A stretch of 64,000 nt of DNA from Thinopyrum elongatum (taxonomy: Eukaryota > Streptophyta > Magnoliopsida > Poales > Poaceae). The DNA is taken from assembly GCA_011799875.1 (NCBI GenBank), contig CM022297.1:536023479-536087478 (forward strand). The letters run 5' to 3'. Made by a program: the position numbers and the translations under genes. The notes under the pieces were generated by a model. That model was not told the origin of the DNA. It ran no database searches and worked only from the letters and a program-made list of their open reading frames with translations. Of the stretch, positions 25,778-37,060 are shown in pieces. Each line of letters begins with the position of its first letter. Positions within the stretch are counted from its first letter, which is position 1.

Positions 25778-27793
25778 TGCCTAAAGATACGTCTAAGTCA
25801 TATTAGTTATTTTAGGATTTAAGTTGGATTTATTAACTGGTGTATATGCACTATTCATCTACCAGAAACGGACGAAAAGTTACGGGTTCATCTATGTAGG
25901 GGGTTCCGACATAGAAACAGACGACATGATCAGATTCGTCTCATCGTTCTGATCAACTTTCATGTATAAAGTTTTTCGATCTGAGCTACGGATTATTTTC
26001 TATGATTTTTCTAAAGTTTCAAGTATTTTCTGGATTTATTTTTATTAACAGAAATTAATTATGACGTCAGCATGACGTGGGGATGATATCAGCAGTCAAC
26101 AGAGACGCTGACTGGTCAAACTGACCAGTGGGTCCCACATGTCATACTCAGAGAGGTTAACAGGGATTTATTTCAACTAAACAGGGTTAATTATCAGCTG
26201 AGCCCCACATGTCAGTGGCTTATTAGTTTAACTAATTAGTTTTAATTATAAAAACATTTTAATTAATTAAATTACGTGGTGGGGCCCGCACGTCAGTGAC
26301 TGGGGCCGCCCAGTCAGCTCAGTTGACCAGGTCAACTGGGGCCAGGGGCCCCACTGGCAGCGACCCAGGGGATGGCCCCAGGTGTGCCAGCTCAGCGCGG
26401 CCGGCGGCTAGACGCCGCCGACCTCCAGACGCGGCGGAGGGCGCGGGCCGGCTTCGGAAACGCGCTACGAAGCGCCAAAACACGCGCGACGATGTGCGTT
26501 CGAACGGCAGAAGCATTCCGCGTCGATTGGTGGTGGTGCCGGACCAAATGGTCGCCGGAAAAGTGGCCGGCAACGAGCTTTGGCGGCAGCGTGTTCGGGA
26601 CCTCGACGGAATCGACGCTAGAGGGAACGCGGAGGCTCGTGCACAGGCTCGTTGGGCTCCTGGGAGCACCAGGAGCTCGATGCCGTGCTCAGGCGAGCAC
26701 GACGGGGGCCATGGCCACGGCGGCGAAGCGATCAGCGGCGGTGAGCTCACGGCTTCGGCAACTAGCTGGCTACGGCGCGTGAGGATGCTAACGGAGGGGA
26801 GTAGAAGACGGAGAAGCTCACCGTGCGGCACGCAAGTAGGCCCGTGAAAGGTTAGGAGCAGCAGAAGCTCGTCAGGGAAGAAGGGGATCGCCAGCGTCCC
26901 GAGGAAGAAGACGACGCGTGCGGGCGATGCAGAGCTTCTCGGCTCCCTCCAGCGGCTCCAGAAGGCGCAACAGTCCACGGCGATCCTCCCGGACACGAGC
27001 AGGTGACGCATAGAGGCCGCTGGCCACAGCGGTGGCGAGGCGCGGCGACGTTGGCGCTCGGGCGTCGGTGGATCTGAGGGGAAGAGGTGAGGAGCGAGCT
27101 AGGGAGAGGGGGAGAATGACAAGGAGGAGGCCAGGGGGGAGGAACGGGCCGGCCTTATCCCCTCACGGCGTCGGCATGCATCGCGCTGTCGCCGTTCGCG
27201 CGGTGCTCGCCGGCGCGGCTAGGCGCGCGTCGACACGGCGACAGAGAGAGAGGGAGGAGAGAGAGATGGGCCGGCTGGTCTGGGCTGAGTGCACTGTGCA
27301 CTTAGGCCCAGCCAGCTAGGCCCTTTTTCATTTTTATTTTCTTTCTGTTTTCTGTTTTCTTTTGTTCTTTCCTGTTGCATTTTCTTTTAACTAGCAATTG
27401 TATTTTGTAAAACATGGGACTTGCCAAATCAAATACTAGGCAATGTCTGGCACTGCCTCAAAAAGTTTGGGAGTAATTTGAATTCCTTTGAATTTTATTT
27501 AAATAGAATTGGATTTAAATAACTGATTTGGGTACTGTTTTTGGAGGTTAGGGTCATCTTAGGAATTCAGTTAATGTTGATTATATTTTTACAGTTGCTT
27601 CTGGATTATTTGAAATGTTATGAACATTTTAGTTTCTGATTTGGTCAACTTTTATTCTGCAAATCTGAATTGATTTGATTTTTAGGGAAGTATTTGAATT
27701 GATTTAAATAACCACTATGAACTAGCTTTGCAAATGAGGATGACTTGGCATACTTAGCAGAGTGTCACAGTGCTTATTACATAGGGTGTTACA
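25778..27793 (-). repeat. 5' LTR of the Gypsy element, truncated
   Basis: 2016 bp that match 11353-13124 joined to 21677-21918. It contains the empty site of the Copia insertion. The missing outer part was lost together with the primer-binding site and gag. By eye, differences from the partner LTR in the first 640 bp run near 3 percent, more than between the Copia LTRs, in agreement with the nesting order. Confidence 0.9.
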
Positions 27794-28077
27794 GCACACA
27801 CATCGGAAAAAACATGCATGGATATCCACATAAGCATTTGTCGCTAAGAATGTCCTAACTTTGGCAGATGAGCTCACGAATAAATTGATAAAGTGTAGAA
27901 GGCAAGGGGAGGTTTAGAAGCTTGGGATGGAGGGGTGATGGAGGTCAGAGAAAAGCTAGGAGCGAAGGGTCGATCAAAGAAGATCTAGGTGGGGAGATCT
28001 AGATATGATATTTGTTGGTTGCATTGAGCTATAGCCTTACTTAGCTATGAGGTATGAGGTTGTCTTAATTCAACAAA

Positions 28078-28233
28078 GAGTTAATTACATCTGAGCGAAT
28101 TAACAAAACCATACACAAACTAAAAAATATGTGTTGTCAGATAAGTTAGCGTACCATTTTTCTGGGGGTTTTTAGTTTGTGTACGATTTTGTTAGTTTGC
28201 TGCAAGTTCTTGTACTGCAGATGTAATTAACTC
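28078..28233. mobile_element. Mutator-type MITE, 156 bp
   Basis: Terminal inverted repeats GAGTTAATTACATCTG at both ends are followed inward by further complementary sequence (aacaaaaccatacacaaact against agtttgtgtacgattttgtt). Perfect 9-bp duplications ttcaacaaa flank it (28069-28077 and 28234-28242). A 9-bp duplication is the hallmark of the Mutator superfamily. No coding capacity. Confidence 0.85.
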
Positions 28234-28339
28234 TTCAACAAAAATACAAGTCAGAGGGGGGGGGGGGCCTCTCTAACAATTGTTAATTTGCTTCTCAAAT
28301 ATCGCAACCTTGAGTTTACGGGTATATATGGCTTGCTTT

Positions 28340-28726
28340 CTATATTGATTTACCTGCACTAAGGCTACAATCAGATGGATGGGCTCATCACTCAAGGCAC
28401 TTAGCTAGAAATTCCTTTATCATGGAGTTGAACACTAACTGGATCCCTCTATTCAGATTACAATCACTAGGATTGGGGAATCATGCCATCTAAGTCTAGG
28501 GTTTCCTTGGTAGCTCAAATCACAAAAGAATATCTCCTCTTTTTTTATGTCTAATGTCGGCATAGCTGTTACCAGTGGCGGAGCTAGCAGCGAACGGCAA
28601 CGGGGGCAGAGCAGGAAATATGATTGTTTTTTTTGGGGGGGGGGGGGGGGGGGGGGGCGCTAATGACTATTTTTTCTTCAATCTAGCCCCTAGAAAAAAT
28701 TCTTCAGTGTTTTCTCTAATCATGGG

Positions 28727-28759
<33 letters not shown>

Positions 28760-29280
28760 TAATGACTATTTTTTCTTCAATCTTAGCCCCTAGAAAAAAT
28801 TCTTCAGTGTTTTCTCTAATCATGGGGGGAGGGGGGGGGGGGGGGGCACATAGCTCTGCCATTGGCTGATACCATACCTGGTTGGTTTTGGACTGTATTT
28901 ACAGAGGCTAAAACTTTGGACCTCTCCCGCAATAACAACAGTGGCACATTACCAGCTACTCTTCACGGATGGACACACTTATATTAGATCTAATCTCAAA
29001 TCAATTGAATGGTTCAGTGCGACCTCGTAATAAAATTGGTTTGGATCTCTCAAGAAACTCTCTACCAGGGCCTCTACCATTAAAATTTTAATTTCATACG
29101 ACCCATAATTTGTTTGTTTCTGGTTGACCACCAATTCACAGGCACTATTGTGGTTCCTAGCATCATTGTAGAATTATCTTTCATATCTTGACACTGGAAA
29201 TAATATGGTAACATGTCAGTTCCCTCGATGTTCAGAAAATTCGCATCGGCTCCCGCGAAAGAGCATGTTGTTTCTCGACA
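28340..29280 (+). pseudogene. Relic of an LRR receptor-like protein gene
   Basis: Translated pieces show leucine-rich repeats: YNQMDGLITQG at about 28364, DTIPGWFWTVFTEAKTLDLS from about 28868, then RNNNSGTLPATL, LDLSRNSL(P)GPLP around 29040-29080, and a last repeat to about 29280. Stops and frameshifts interrupt it repeatedly, and a hAT-like MITE sits inside (28573-28864). The pattern matches extracellular LRR receptor-like proteins of the Cf/Xa21D kind, often involved in pathogen perception. Only a fragment remains; no signal peptide or membrane anchor is seen. The tail past 29280 changes into transposon-like sequence. Confidence 0.7.
28573..28864. mobile_element. hAT-like MITE with G-tract tandem repeats, 292 bp
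   Basis: Ends CAGTGGCGGAGCTAGC and, reversed, CAATGGCAGAGCTATG are near-matching inverted repeats. The flanking 8-mers gctgttac (28565-28572) and gctgatac (28865-28872) differ by one base and fit an 8-bp hAT duplication. Skipping the insert restores the LRR reading frame (..GIAD-TIP..), which supports the boundaries. Inside are two ~99-bp units (about 28660 and 28759 onward), each ending in a run of 15-25 G. The 72-aa ORF here is an artefact of the G tracts. Confidence 0.75.
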
Positions 29281-29284
29281 TCCT

Positions 29285-29560
29285 TGAAATGGCCCCAATT
29301 TTTTTCATGGCCCTGCATGAGCAATTCAAGGCACCATGCCTTGGGTTTTCAACAAGTTTTGCATTTTCTGGAGTTTTCACGGTGAAAAAAGGTCGATAAA
29401 TGGCCAAACGTGTCGCGACATGCAAACGGTGTCGGAATTCGTTCAAACCTAGCATGGATGCCTAACATCGGCATGCCCACCTGATTACAAAAGATGGGGT
29501 CATTTATCCATAGTCTAAAAAACCACAAGTTGAGAGAAGTGTGAAAGCCTAGGCCAGGAC
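29285..29560. mobile_element. Fragment of a DNA transposon, possibly CACTA
   Basis: Sequence such as ggttttcaacaagttttgca and aaacgtgtcgcgacatgcaa is of a kind I recognise from internal parts of Triticeae CACTA elements. There are no ends, no duplication and no coding domain, so this is recognition only. Confidence 0.35.
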
Positions 29561-30700
29561 GGGTGCATCCGTGAGTATGTAGTTTTTCCTAATTTGAATG
29601 CTTATGTTATTTGCAATTTCCGTCATTATCAATAAACATGAACATTTTCTTATGTCGTAACCATTTATTCAAATTTGACAAAAAATTGAATTTTAAATTA
29701 TGTATGAAAAATTTACAAACTTGAACACTTTTTCAAAAAAGGTTAAAAAAATTCCAACAATAGATGAAAACTTAGAACACAAATTGCAAACCATGTAGTT
29801 TTTCAAAAACTATCAACTTTTTTTTGAAACGCAAACATTTCTTAAATTTGTGAACACAAAATTCAAAAACAGGAACATTTTTCAAAATTCCAGGATTTTT
29901 TTAAAATTGTAAAAATATTTGAAAACAAGGACATTTTTTAGTATTCCAAACAGTATTTAGATTTTTTGAACTGGTTTCAATAAGAATAATAATTTTCAAA
30001 AAGGAGAAAAATGAATTAACAAAAAAATAAAAGAAAAATAGAAAATAAATAATACGCTTATGCCTTGGCCCAATTAGGTGACGGCATCGCTCCAGTCGCG
30101 CACCAGTTGGAGAAAGTTCATCAATTTTGAAAAAAAAAGTTCACGGACATAAATTTTTCGCTGATTTTCAAATAAAGTTAACTAAGGAAAGTTCATCAAC
30201 TCCAAAAAATAGTTCATGAATTTTAAAAAGAGTTTACCGAATTTTAAAAAAGTTCATGAATTTTAAAAAAGGTCATGGGTTTTGATAATGGTTCGTAAAA
30301 GTTGAGAAGAGTTTGTGGATTTGAAAAATATTCATGCATTTGAAAAAAAGTTCATGGATTTGATTTTTTTTCAAAAATTTAAGAAAATGTTGACAACTTT
30401 GAAAGGTTCATGAATTTAAGAAAAGTTCATGATTTTAAAATAAAATTCTCGAATTTTTAAAAAGAAAAGTAGAAAAGGAAGAGAAAGATAACTAAAAACA
30501 GAATAAAAAACTGCCGAAACAAGAAGAAAAAAAGAAAGAAAACCAAATAAGAAAGCAGATGTGTGTTTTTTTAGCGTTGATTAAAAGGGAAAAGAAGTAA
30601 ACAAGACACATCAGGTAAGATGTCCAGTAAAGGGGAAAGGAAAGGAGAGAGAGGGGGGGGGGGGGGAGGGGGCCCTATTGTCCTCATCTAGCGCGGGGAG
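29560..30700. repeat. AT-rich degenerate repeat with gttcatgaatttt microrepeats, ending in a G tract
   Basis: From about 29600 the sequence is full of variants of gaacatttttcaaaattc, and from about 30110 of gttcatgaattttaaaaa at intervals of 20-30 bp. This is low-complexity filler common in degraded Triticeae transposons. A G-rich run lies at 30650-30672. No gene. Confidence 0.6.
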
Positions 30701-30746
30701 GGGTTGCCATGCTACTCACTCTTTCATTGAGTGATTTATTTCGGAT

Positions 30747-31230
30747 TTGGAGATTATAAAGGATCAAGGAGCCAGGAATGTGAGCAGAAATTATCAGTCC
30801 GCACCAGCAAGGGTAGCAAGACCAAGGGCGACACCGAAGGGATTTGCAAAAATACATGTCGATGCGAGAGTTTCAAGCACACATATGCGTGGTTCTGCGA
30901 CTGCTGTTTGTCGCGATCAATTCAGAAACTACTTGGGAAGTTCATCGCTTGTCATACTGGGCTTACAGGACGCTGCTACGCTGGAATCCATCGCATGCCG
31001 CGAAGGCCTGGCACCGGCGGAAGACTTAGGCCTTCATAACTTCATAATTGCTTCTAATGCTAAGCAAGTTGTTCGTGATATTGCTAAGGGCATTCAAAAC
31101 CAGGTACGGCTCAATCATCACCGAGATCAAAACCAGGGCGTCAAACTTTACATGCAACTTTGTGTTTGAAGGAAGAGCTACTAATGGTGAAGCACATAGT
31201 CTAGCTAAATTTTCATTATCTTTAGATTAG
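30747..31230 (+). pseudogene. RNase H-like (RVT_3 type) domain relic
   Basis: The frame from 30747 gives FAKIHVDARVS..., GSATAVCRDQFRNYLG, ESIACREGLAPAEDLGLHNF and ASNAKQVV, the pattern of the plant RNase H-like domain found in LINE-derived and domesticated proteins. The expected continuation (YGSIITEIK, FEGRATNGEAHSLAKFSL) lies in another frame from about 31100, so a one-base indel near 31098-31105 has broken it. Acidic residues expected at the active site (D in VDA, E in ESIACRE, D in the ASD motif) are partly kept; the third is N in ASNAKQ. The stop is at about 31230 and an AATAAA follows at about 31312. Either a LINE tail or a dead RNase H gene. Confidence 0.7.
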
Positions 31231-32480
31231 GGGATCAGGGACGCCACGTGTAATGTGTGGCTGATCCAACTCCATGACCCTATTTGTATCCCATAAACTG
31301 TGGTTTATTATGAATAAAGTTGATTGTTACCCTAACAAACGTACAAAAGGGCTACGAAGAGATCTGGTCCGTCTATGTTTTTTTAGGGGTTGTACCAAAC
31401 ATAACATCAAATTTGCGGTCGACGTCCAACCCTAGATAGTCAAAAGTGCACTCAGTTTCCAAAAGGGGCGAGGAAAAACTATAAACCCCTATCACGATCG
31501 GCCGGAATCTTCTTCGATCCAGAGACGAGAAAGTCTTCCCTTTCTCTTACTCCGAGGCAGCTGTGCCCACAAACTAAACTAGACTTGAGTGCTGCCTTGC
31601 TGGCCTGATGCCAAGTGTTGAGCGACCAGCCACAGGAGCAAATAAAGTGCGCCAATTAAGAGCCAGTCGGTGGTTGTTTAACCACAAATCATTGCAAGTT
31701 TGGTTGCCGCAACCCTTGGCCAAAACCTGAGCAAAACAAATCTAGTACTCTATGTACTACAGTATGATTTTCCTTTTTGGCAAAACAAAATTCACAATTT
31801 TCGATCGTGTAGGATTCATTCGGTTGGCTGGTTGAAATTCGGTTTCAGCGGGCATTGCGACTGATACGCGTAGTGAATTGAGCGATTGCGATTCGACAGT
31901 TAACAAAAAAAAAAAAAAAACTCTGAACCAAAGAGACTTCAGCAAGTAGCAATTGTGCCTGTAACACTGGCGAAAATGGCGCCTTTTGTTCCCAAGGAAA
32001 CAAAGCTGGCACTTATGTCAAGAAAACAAAATTAGCACACACCAGTACTCTGCCAGGTATAGCAACAAGCTGATCTTCAAGGTCACAAAAATGGGAGACA
32101 AAAAAAAGACACTCAACCGCAGCATGAGTGAGCAGAGCACAAATGGGGCAGAAAGAATGAATGTCGGGCTATTTTTATTCATAGAAACAAAGAAAGAAAG
32201 AAATGTCAGCATGTATATGTATCACATCAGCGCCACATGGCCCTCCACAGGACATGAAAATGACAACCTTCCTACCAGATTACATCAACATCCTTCTCAA
32301 CTCAAATGGAAACTGGCCCGGCGCCAAAAATGGCGTGACCGTTCGTTCCTCCGCAGAATAACCAATCCTCCAATTTTTGTTTGCTATAATATGATTTATG
32401 TACACGTAATGAAGAAGCCGGCGGGGCTTCTCTTATCTCTTCCTCCTCCCTCTCTAACAATGGCATGCATCTAAAAATAA
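31231..32480. other. Intergenic DNA and probable 3' flank of the TTL gene
   Basis: AT-rich with a run of A at 31903-31920. Short ORFs at 31757-31945 and 31986-32474 have no domain or splice context. The TTL transcript (minus strand) probably ends between about 32480 and 32880. Confidence 0.4.
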
Positions 32481-32880
32481 GTCAGGGGCTTTATTTTTCT
32501 CTGAGAAGCGTCTGTCTTTCTACGGGGCCGGAGCAGAATGAATGTATGGAAATGGTGGCAGAGAGCAGAGTTGCAAGAGATGAAAGAATTGTTCAAGGCT
32601 GGTGCAATGATGGGTACTAGTGATAGTAGAAAATGAGGGAGCCTAAATGATGCAAGAATAGGTCGAATGAAGGGTCAGGACTCAGGACTAGCAACAGGAT
32701 GGGGTGTGATGGCAAACTCTTTGATATACAAAATTTAATTTGGTTCATGCTCAATGGAGGCTGCTGAGGTGCTGTGGAGGGGCTGATTCTATAGAAAAAA
32801 TGTGTTGGTAAAATGTCGGCAATCGACCGGGGGACTCTATGCATCGAAGGACTAGTATGGGTGCCACTGGTATGACCTCC

Positions 32881-35800
32881 TCAAGAATTGGAGACAGCAT
32901 AGTGCCTCACTGAATAGCGTAAAACGTGTAAGCTAGGGCAGATCATCTCTTTCACCCGTGCGCCATCCTTGTATATCTTGAATGCCGGGACTACACGCAC
33001 ATTCTCTGCCTTTGCTATCATTGGGCTCTCATCAACATTTACCTGCAAGTTTGCATATGCAAGGGATCGGTTAGCAACTTGGAAGACTTTGTAAGATGTG
33101 GCATACTGTAATAGTTGATATATACAGGGTGAGAGAGAGATGTTAGGTTTATTACCTTCAGAAAATTCACCGAAGGGCACTCGGAACACAGAGCATCCAC
33201 TGATGGGGTAATCTGTGCGCACTGCTGATTCATTGTTGCCATGAAGTAAAGAACAGACACCCCTGAAATTGTCCATTTTGATCAGTCGGGCCATCTTGAG
33301 AACCGAATACAGACAAGTAAGCATATGCAAGAAAATTTTGATAACTTGTTAAGTATAGAACTGGGGCAAAGCATGAGGATAACTGAACAATAATAGCATA
33401 ATTAAGGACATGAAAAAAATTATAACAGCTGAGGGAAAACTTGTAAAGGAAAAACTCACCGGGCGAATGTATAGCAGCCCGGACTTGCTCTATGCTGGTA
33501 ACTATCTCAACCTCTCCACCAAACTTCATATTTGATACCTCCTCACCACGGGTTGTCTTCAGCGCGACTTGGGCATGGAACAATGACTCCGCAACCTCCG
33601 TGTCGCCAGGAAGCTCCTTGCGAAGCACCTCATAGTCTCGCACACAATCAGCCCAACGCTCAAGCTACAACAATGCCAACAGGGAGGAATCAAAAGCATA
33701 CTAAGTGTGTAACCAGGAACATGTCATGATGTCAACGTGTGCAGGTTGCTTACCTTTGCATAGGACGCTGCCCGCCTTAGGAGAGCTTTTGTGTAGCTAG
33801 GTTGGATCCTCAGCGCCTCATTGCAATCCTCAACGGCTTTCGCCCACCGACCTAACTTGGACCAGCAAGCTGCTCTATTGCAGTACAACACTGGATTTGA
33901 GGACTCATGCTTGAGCCCTTCACCATAGGCGATAGATGCCTCGGCAAACTTGCCTGCCTTAAAAAGGTCATTCCCCTGAGCTCGAGCCCGTGTTACTAGC
34001 CTCATGTTATTCAGGATCAATCCAACCTCTGCATTTGCAGGATCGATAGCTCTAGCCTTCTCAGCTATGGCAATAGCTACATCAAACCTGCAGAAACCGA
34101 CTTTCAATGCTTGTACCAGAAAAGGAAAATGATCGTAGTCCATCGGTGTGTTTTAGAATTGTACCTCCCAAATGCCATGTTGACCTGGGCTTGGACAACA
34201 TGTACATATGAATCAGCTACCATGCCTGACAGTTTGGTGGACATTGAAGATAGGGATGCACTGTCCAATTTCAGCAAACCCGTAATAGTCGAATCGGCCT
34301 CCTCTAGTTTGTTGAGCCGGAGAAGCGCTTCGGACCTCATGGCAAGGAGCTGCATAAGAAACATGGGTCCATTGTTAGAAACTGAACTCTGACGCTGACC
34401 GCAAAATGACAGTGTATCTTTATAGGATGAAAAATGTCACAGGCTATAAGGCCAGAGAGGTTACCAGCTGAGAGGAGTCTGCTCCATTGGCAATGGCGGC
34501 GTCTGCTTCCCTCAGCGCGCTCTTCCAGTCTCCGATCCTCCTCGCATCCATGCATTTCCCCAGATGGCTCTCCACCTCATGAAGTTTCTGCCACTCAGCA
34601 GGGTCAGACTGGTTCGCGTTCCCGGCCAGCGTAAGCTGCCTCCTCGCCTTCTCAACCATCCCAAACCTGCAATGTGGCCATCAGAAATGCCATTTCAGTC
34701 ACAATTCAAGCGTGCGATTACCGCAATCGCACATTGACACCACCGGCGTTAACGTCGGATCGAAACGATAAACTAGGACCACATTCTGGTCTAAATGCAC
34801 AATGCACAATGCAGATAAGCACTCCATTTGAACCGCATTCTGCGATGCGAATTCACGAAGCACATTAAGAAGACATTGATTCACTACAATAAACCGACAA
34901 ATGATGCAATCTTTCTTTTCCATTCTTCGCTGCATTGCAATTAATTAGAGAATTCAAATGATGTACTCTTGTAGCTGGCTAGCTGCAAGATCAAAGTTTT
35001 GCTTCCAGGACAAGCAAAATAGCAGCTGCTGCCGATGTACTATCTGCAAGGAAGTGCTTAGCAGACAAGCAACAGTGGCAAGCAAGGCGAGAACGCCAGA
35101 TCTGTGTGGACCAATGGATTCGGGGATCCGACGCAATGCAGCGGGAGATATGCATGGAGGAGCGGCGGAGCGGGTCTCACCGGAGGCAGAGCGCGGCGAG
35201 GCGGCCGTGGGTGCGGCCGCTGGCCGGGTCGAGACGGACGGCCTCCTCGCAGTCGCGGAGGGCCTCGGCGAGGCGGCCGAGCCCGGTGAGCGCGGCGGCG
35301 CGGTTGCCCCGGCAGGCGGCGCTGTCCGGGCAGAGTGCCAGGGCCCGGTCGTAGTGCCGCAGCGCCTCGCCGTACCGGCCCTGCTTGTACAGCTCGTTCC
35401 CGGCCCGGGTGACCTCCTGCAGGCTGTCCGGCGGCGCCGGGAAGCTCGCCGGGGACCTCGAGGATCTGCCGGCGAGCGGCGCCGCGTCAATGCCGCCGCT
35501 CCTCGCCGGGGCCATGCCGCCCCGCATGATGCTGCCGTGGCCGTAGTGGCCGGTGCCGGATCCGAGCACGTCCGGGCGCGCGCGAGGCCGGGGCGCGGCC
35601 GGCGCCGGAGCGACGCGGCCGGACGAGCAGATGTTGCCGGTGGGGAGCGCATTGGTGAGCGGCGAGCTCGCCGTGCTCCCGCCGCCGCCCCCTCCTCCAC
35701 CGCCCCCCGAGCTGCCGCTCCCGCCGGAGAAAATCAGCGGCCCAGATCCGGAGCGCCGGTGCCCGGGCGGCCGCGGCGGGTTGCTGCTGGCGCTGCCGCT

Positions 35801-36076
35801 CTCCGCCGCCAGCTCGCCCGAGTGGCTCCCCCTCCCGCTCACGCTCCGAGCACCGCCGCCCCTCCCGCCCGCCGCCGCCGCATTGCACAGAGCCGGCGAC
35901 TTGGCCGACCCGGTGGAGGAGGAGGACGACGACGGCGTGGCCCGCAGCCGCAGCGGCGAGACCGGCGAGCCGAGATCCGCGAACACGTCCCTCTTGGAGT
36001 CGGGCTTGTCCCTGTCCACGCCCCCGCCCGCCTCAAGCGTCAGCCGGCGCACCCGGTCGGCCTCCGACGACGCCAT
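32881..36076 (-). CDS. TTL1-like: TPR and thioredoxin-like domain protein, TTL family (7 exons, 696 aa)
   Basis: Exons: 36076-35181, 34666-34465, 34349-34165, 34087-33754, 33664-33460, 33262-33156, 33042-32881. All introns are GT-AG and phases join to 2091 nt with TGA at 32883-32881. I start at ATG 36076; the frame is open slightly further upstream but has no earlier ATG. Residues 1-210 are low-complexity (Ser, Gly, Pro, Ala; Gly run 124-133). TPRs begin at about 222 ([13 protein letters not shown], then [15 protein letters not shown]), with more at about 355-440 and 461-540 ([23 protein letters not shown]). The C-terminal thioredoxin-like fold (590-690) has NQQC in place of CxxC, so it is not a normal disulfide reductase, as in other TTL proteins. 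In Arabidopsis TTLs are scaffolds in osmotic-stress, ABA and brassinosteroid signalling and near cellulose synthase. Size matches the family (about 700 aa). Intact and probably functional. Confidence 0.94.
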
Positions 36077-36374
36077 GGCCACCCGCTCACCACCAGCGCC
36101 ACGCCCTCACTGACCAAGCAGGCATGCAAGAACACGCCCGACCGAGCTAGCTAGCAAGACAAGCTCCAGAGAAGCACGCACACGCGAGTCCAAGCAAGCA
36201 AGAGTCAAGCGCGGTGGCGGTGGCGGTGGGTCGGACTGGTCATGGAGAGGCCACAGGGGGTGGGGTGGGAGTGGGGTGGGGTGGGGGGAGAAGTGAGCTG
36301 GGAGGAAAGGAATAGAAGAAGAAGAAGAAGGAAGGAGGGTGGGTGGCGTTGAATCAGCGCCGGATTTGTATTAA

Positions 36375-36382
36375 TTTATATA
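36375..36382 (-). promoter_or_regulatory. Candidate TATA box of the TTL gene
   Basis: The minus strand reads TATATAAA about 300 nt upstream of the start codon. A transcription start about 30 nt downstream would give a 5' leader of roughly 270 nt that contains the CTT repeats (aagaagaag at 36312-36330) and C-rich tracts usual in plant leaders. Confidence 0.6.
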
Positions 36383-36910
36383 AGTAAACTCTGAGCTGTA
36401 ATTTTCATCTTTCTGTGAACCATAATCAAGGTATTTTGATTTTGTTATTATTAGTGCGATTTAAAATATATTTTATTTTATTTCCTTTCCTTTTACATTT
36501 TGATTTTGTCAGTGCAATTAAGAGTATTCTAATTTCCTTTCCTTTTCTATTTTGATTTTTAGTGTATTTTAAAATATTTTTATTTCCTTACCTTTTGTGG
36601 TTTGATTCAGTTTATACTCGGTTAAAAAAGAGGATCTTGCTAGATTTGGTTGTCATAGCCGTTTCGAAACCCACGAACCGTTATAGTTCGGCGCATGCAC
36701 TTCCATCAACCGTTACATATTTTTCCTACCGAATGCGTCATCTAAACCTCATCCAGTTTGGAGGATTTTCATAGGAAAAGAAACATAGAAACAAAGATTC
36801 CAGAAAATTCGATGCATTCAGTTTCCTGTTTTATTTGTATGTATATGTATTTGTCGACAAAGCTAGTTTGTGCCACATTGGCTAAACAACCCCGTGAACA
36901 AACATATGCA

Positions 36911-37060
36911 TATCCAATTCGAGTGGGAGTGTCAGTCTTAATTTGCACAATCTGAAATTGTCCCAATGATATTGTTTTTGACAAATATCCGATTCGAGTG
37001 GGAGTGTCAGTCTTAATTTGCACAATCTGAAATTGTCCAAATGATATTGTTTTTGACAAA
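36911..37060. repeat. 75-bp tandem duplication
   Basis: Two nearly identical units, 36911-36985 and 36986-37060, beginning tatccaattcgagtggg and tatccgattcgagtggg. Only a few bases differ. Noncoding, upstream of the TTL gene. Confidence 0.85.

Larger units (their letters stand above)
9183..27793 (-). mobile_element. Gypsy LTR retrotransposon, rearranged, with a nested Copia element
   Basis: The element begins tgtgacgaccccgg and ends gggtgttaca, so it reads TGTAACA...GTCACA on its coding (minus) strand. It is flanked by identical 5-bp duplications gcaca (9178-9182 and 27794-27798), which prove one insertion event. Without the Copia insertion (8547 bp plus its 5-bp duplication) it is about 10.06 kb. 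Left LTR (3' in coding sense): 9183-21918, interrupted. Internal region: 21919-25777. Right LTR (5' in coding sense): 25778-27793, truncated. A deletion has removed about 2.17 kb of the 5' LTR, the primer-binding site and most of gag, so the element cannot move by itself. Domain order RT, RNase H, integrase and a chromodomain-like tail place it in Gypsy, probably a chromovirus. I do not assign a Triticeae family name. Confidence 0.92.

Noticed and set aside
28575..28793. 72-aa ORF with poly-Gly runs
   Set aside because: Created by G tracts in a MITE.
34958..36154. 398-aa plus-strand ORF opposite TTL exon 1
   Set aside because: It is the antisense shadow of a GC-rich coding exon with correct splice sites and family similarity on the minus strand.
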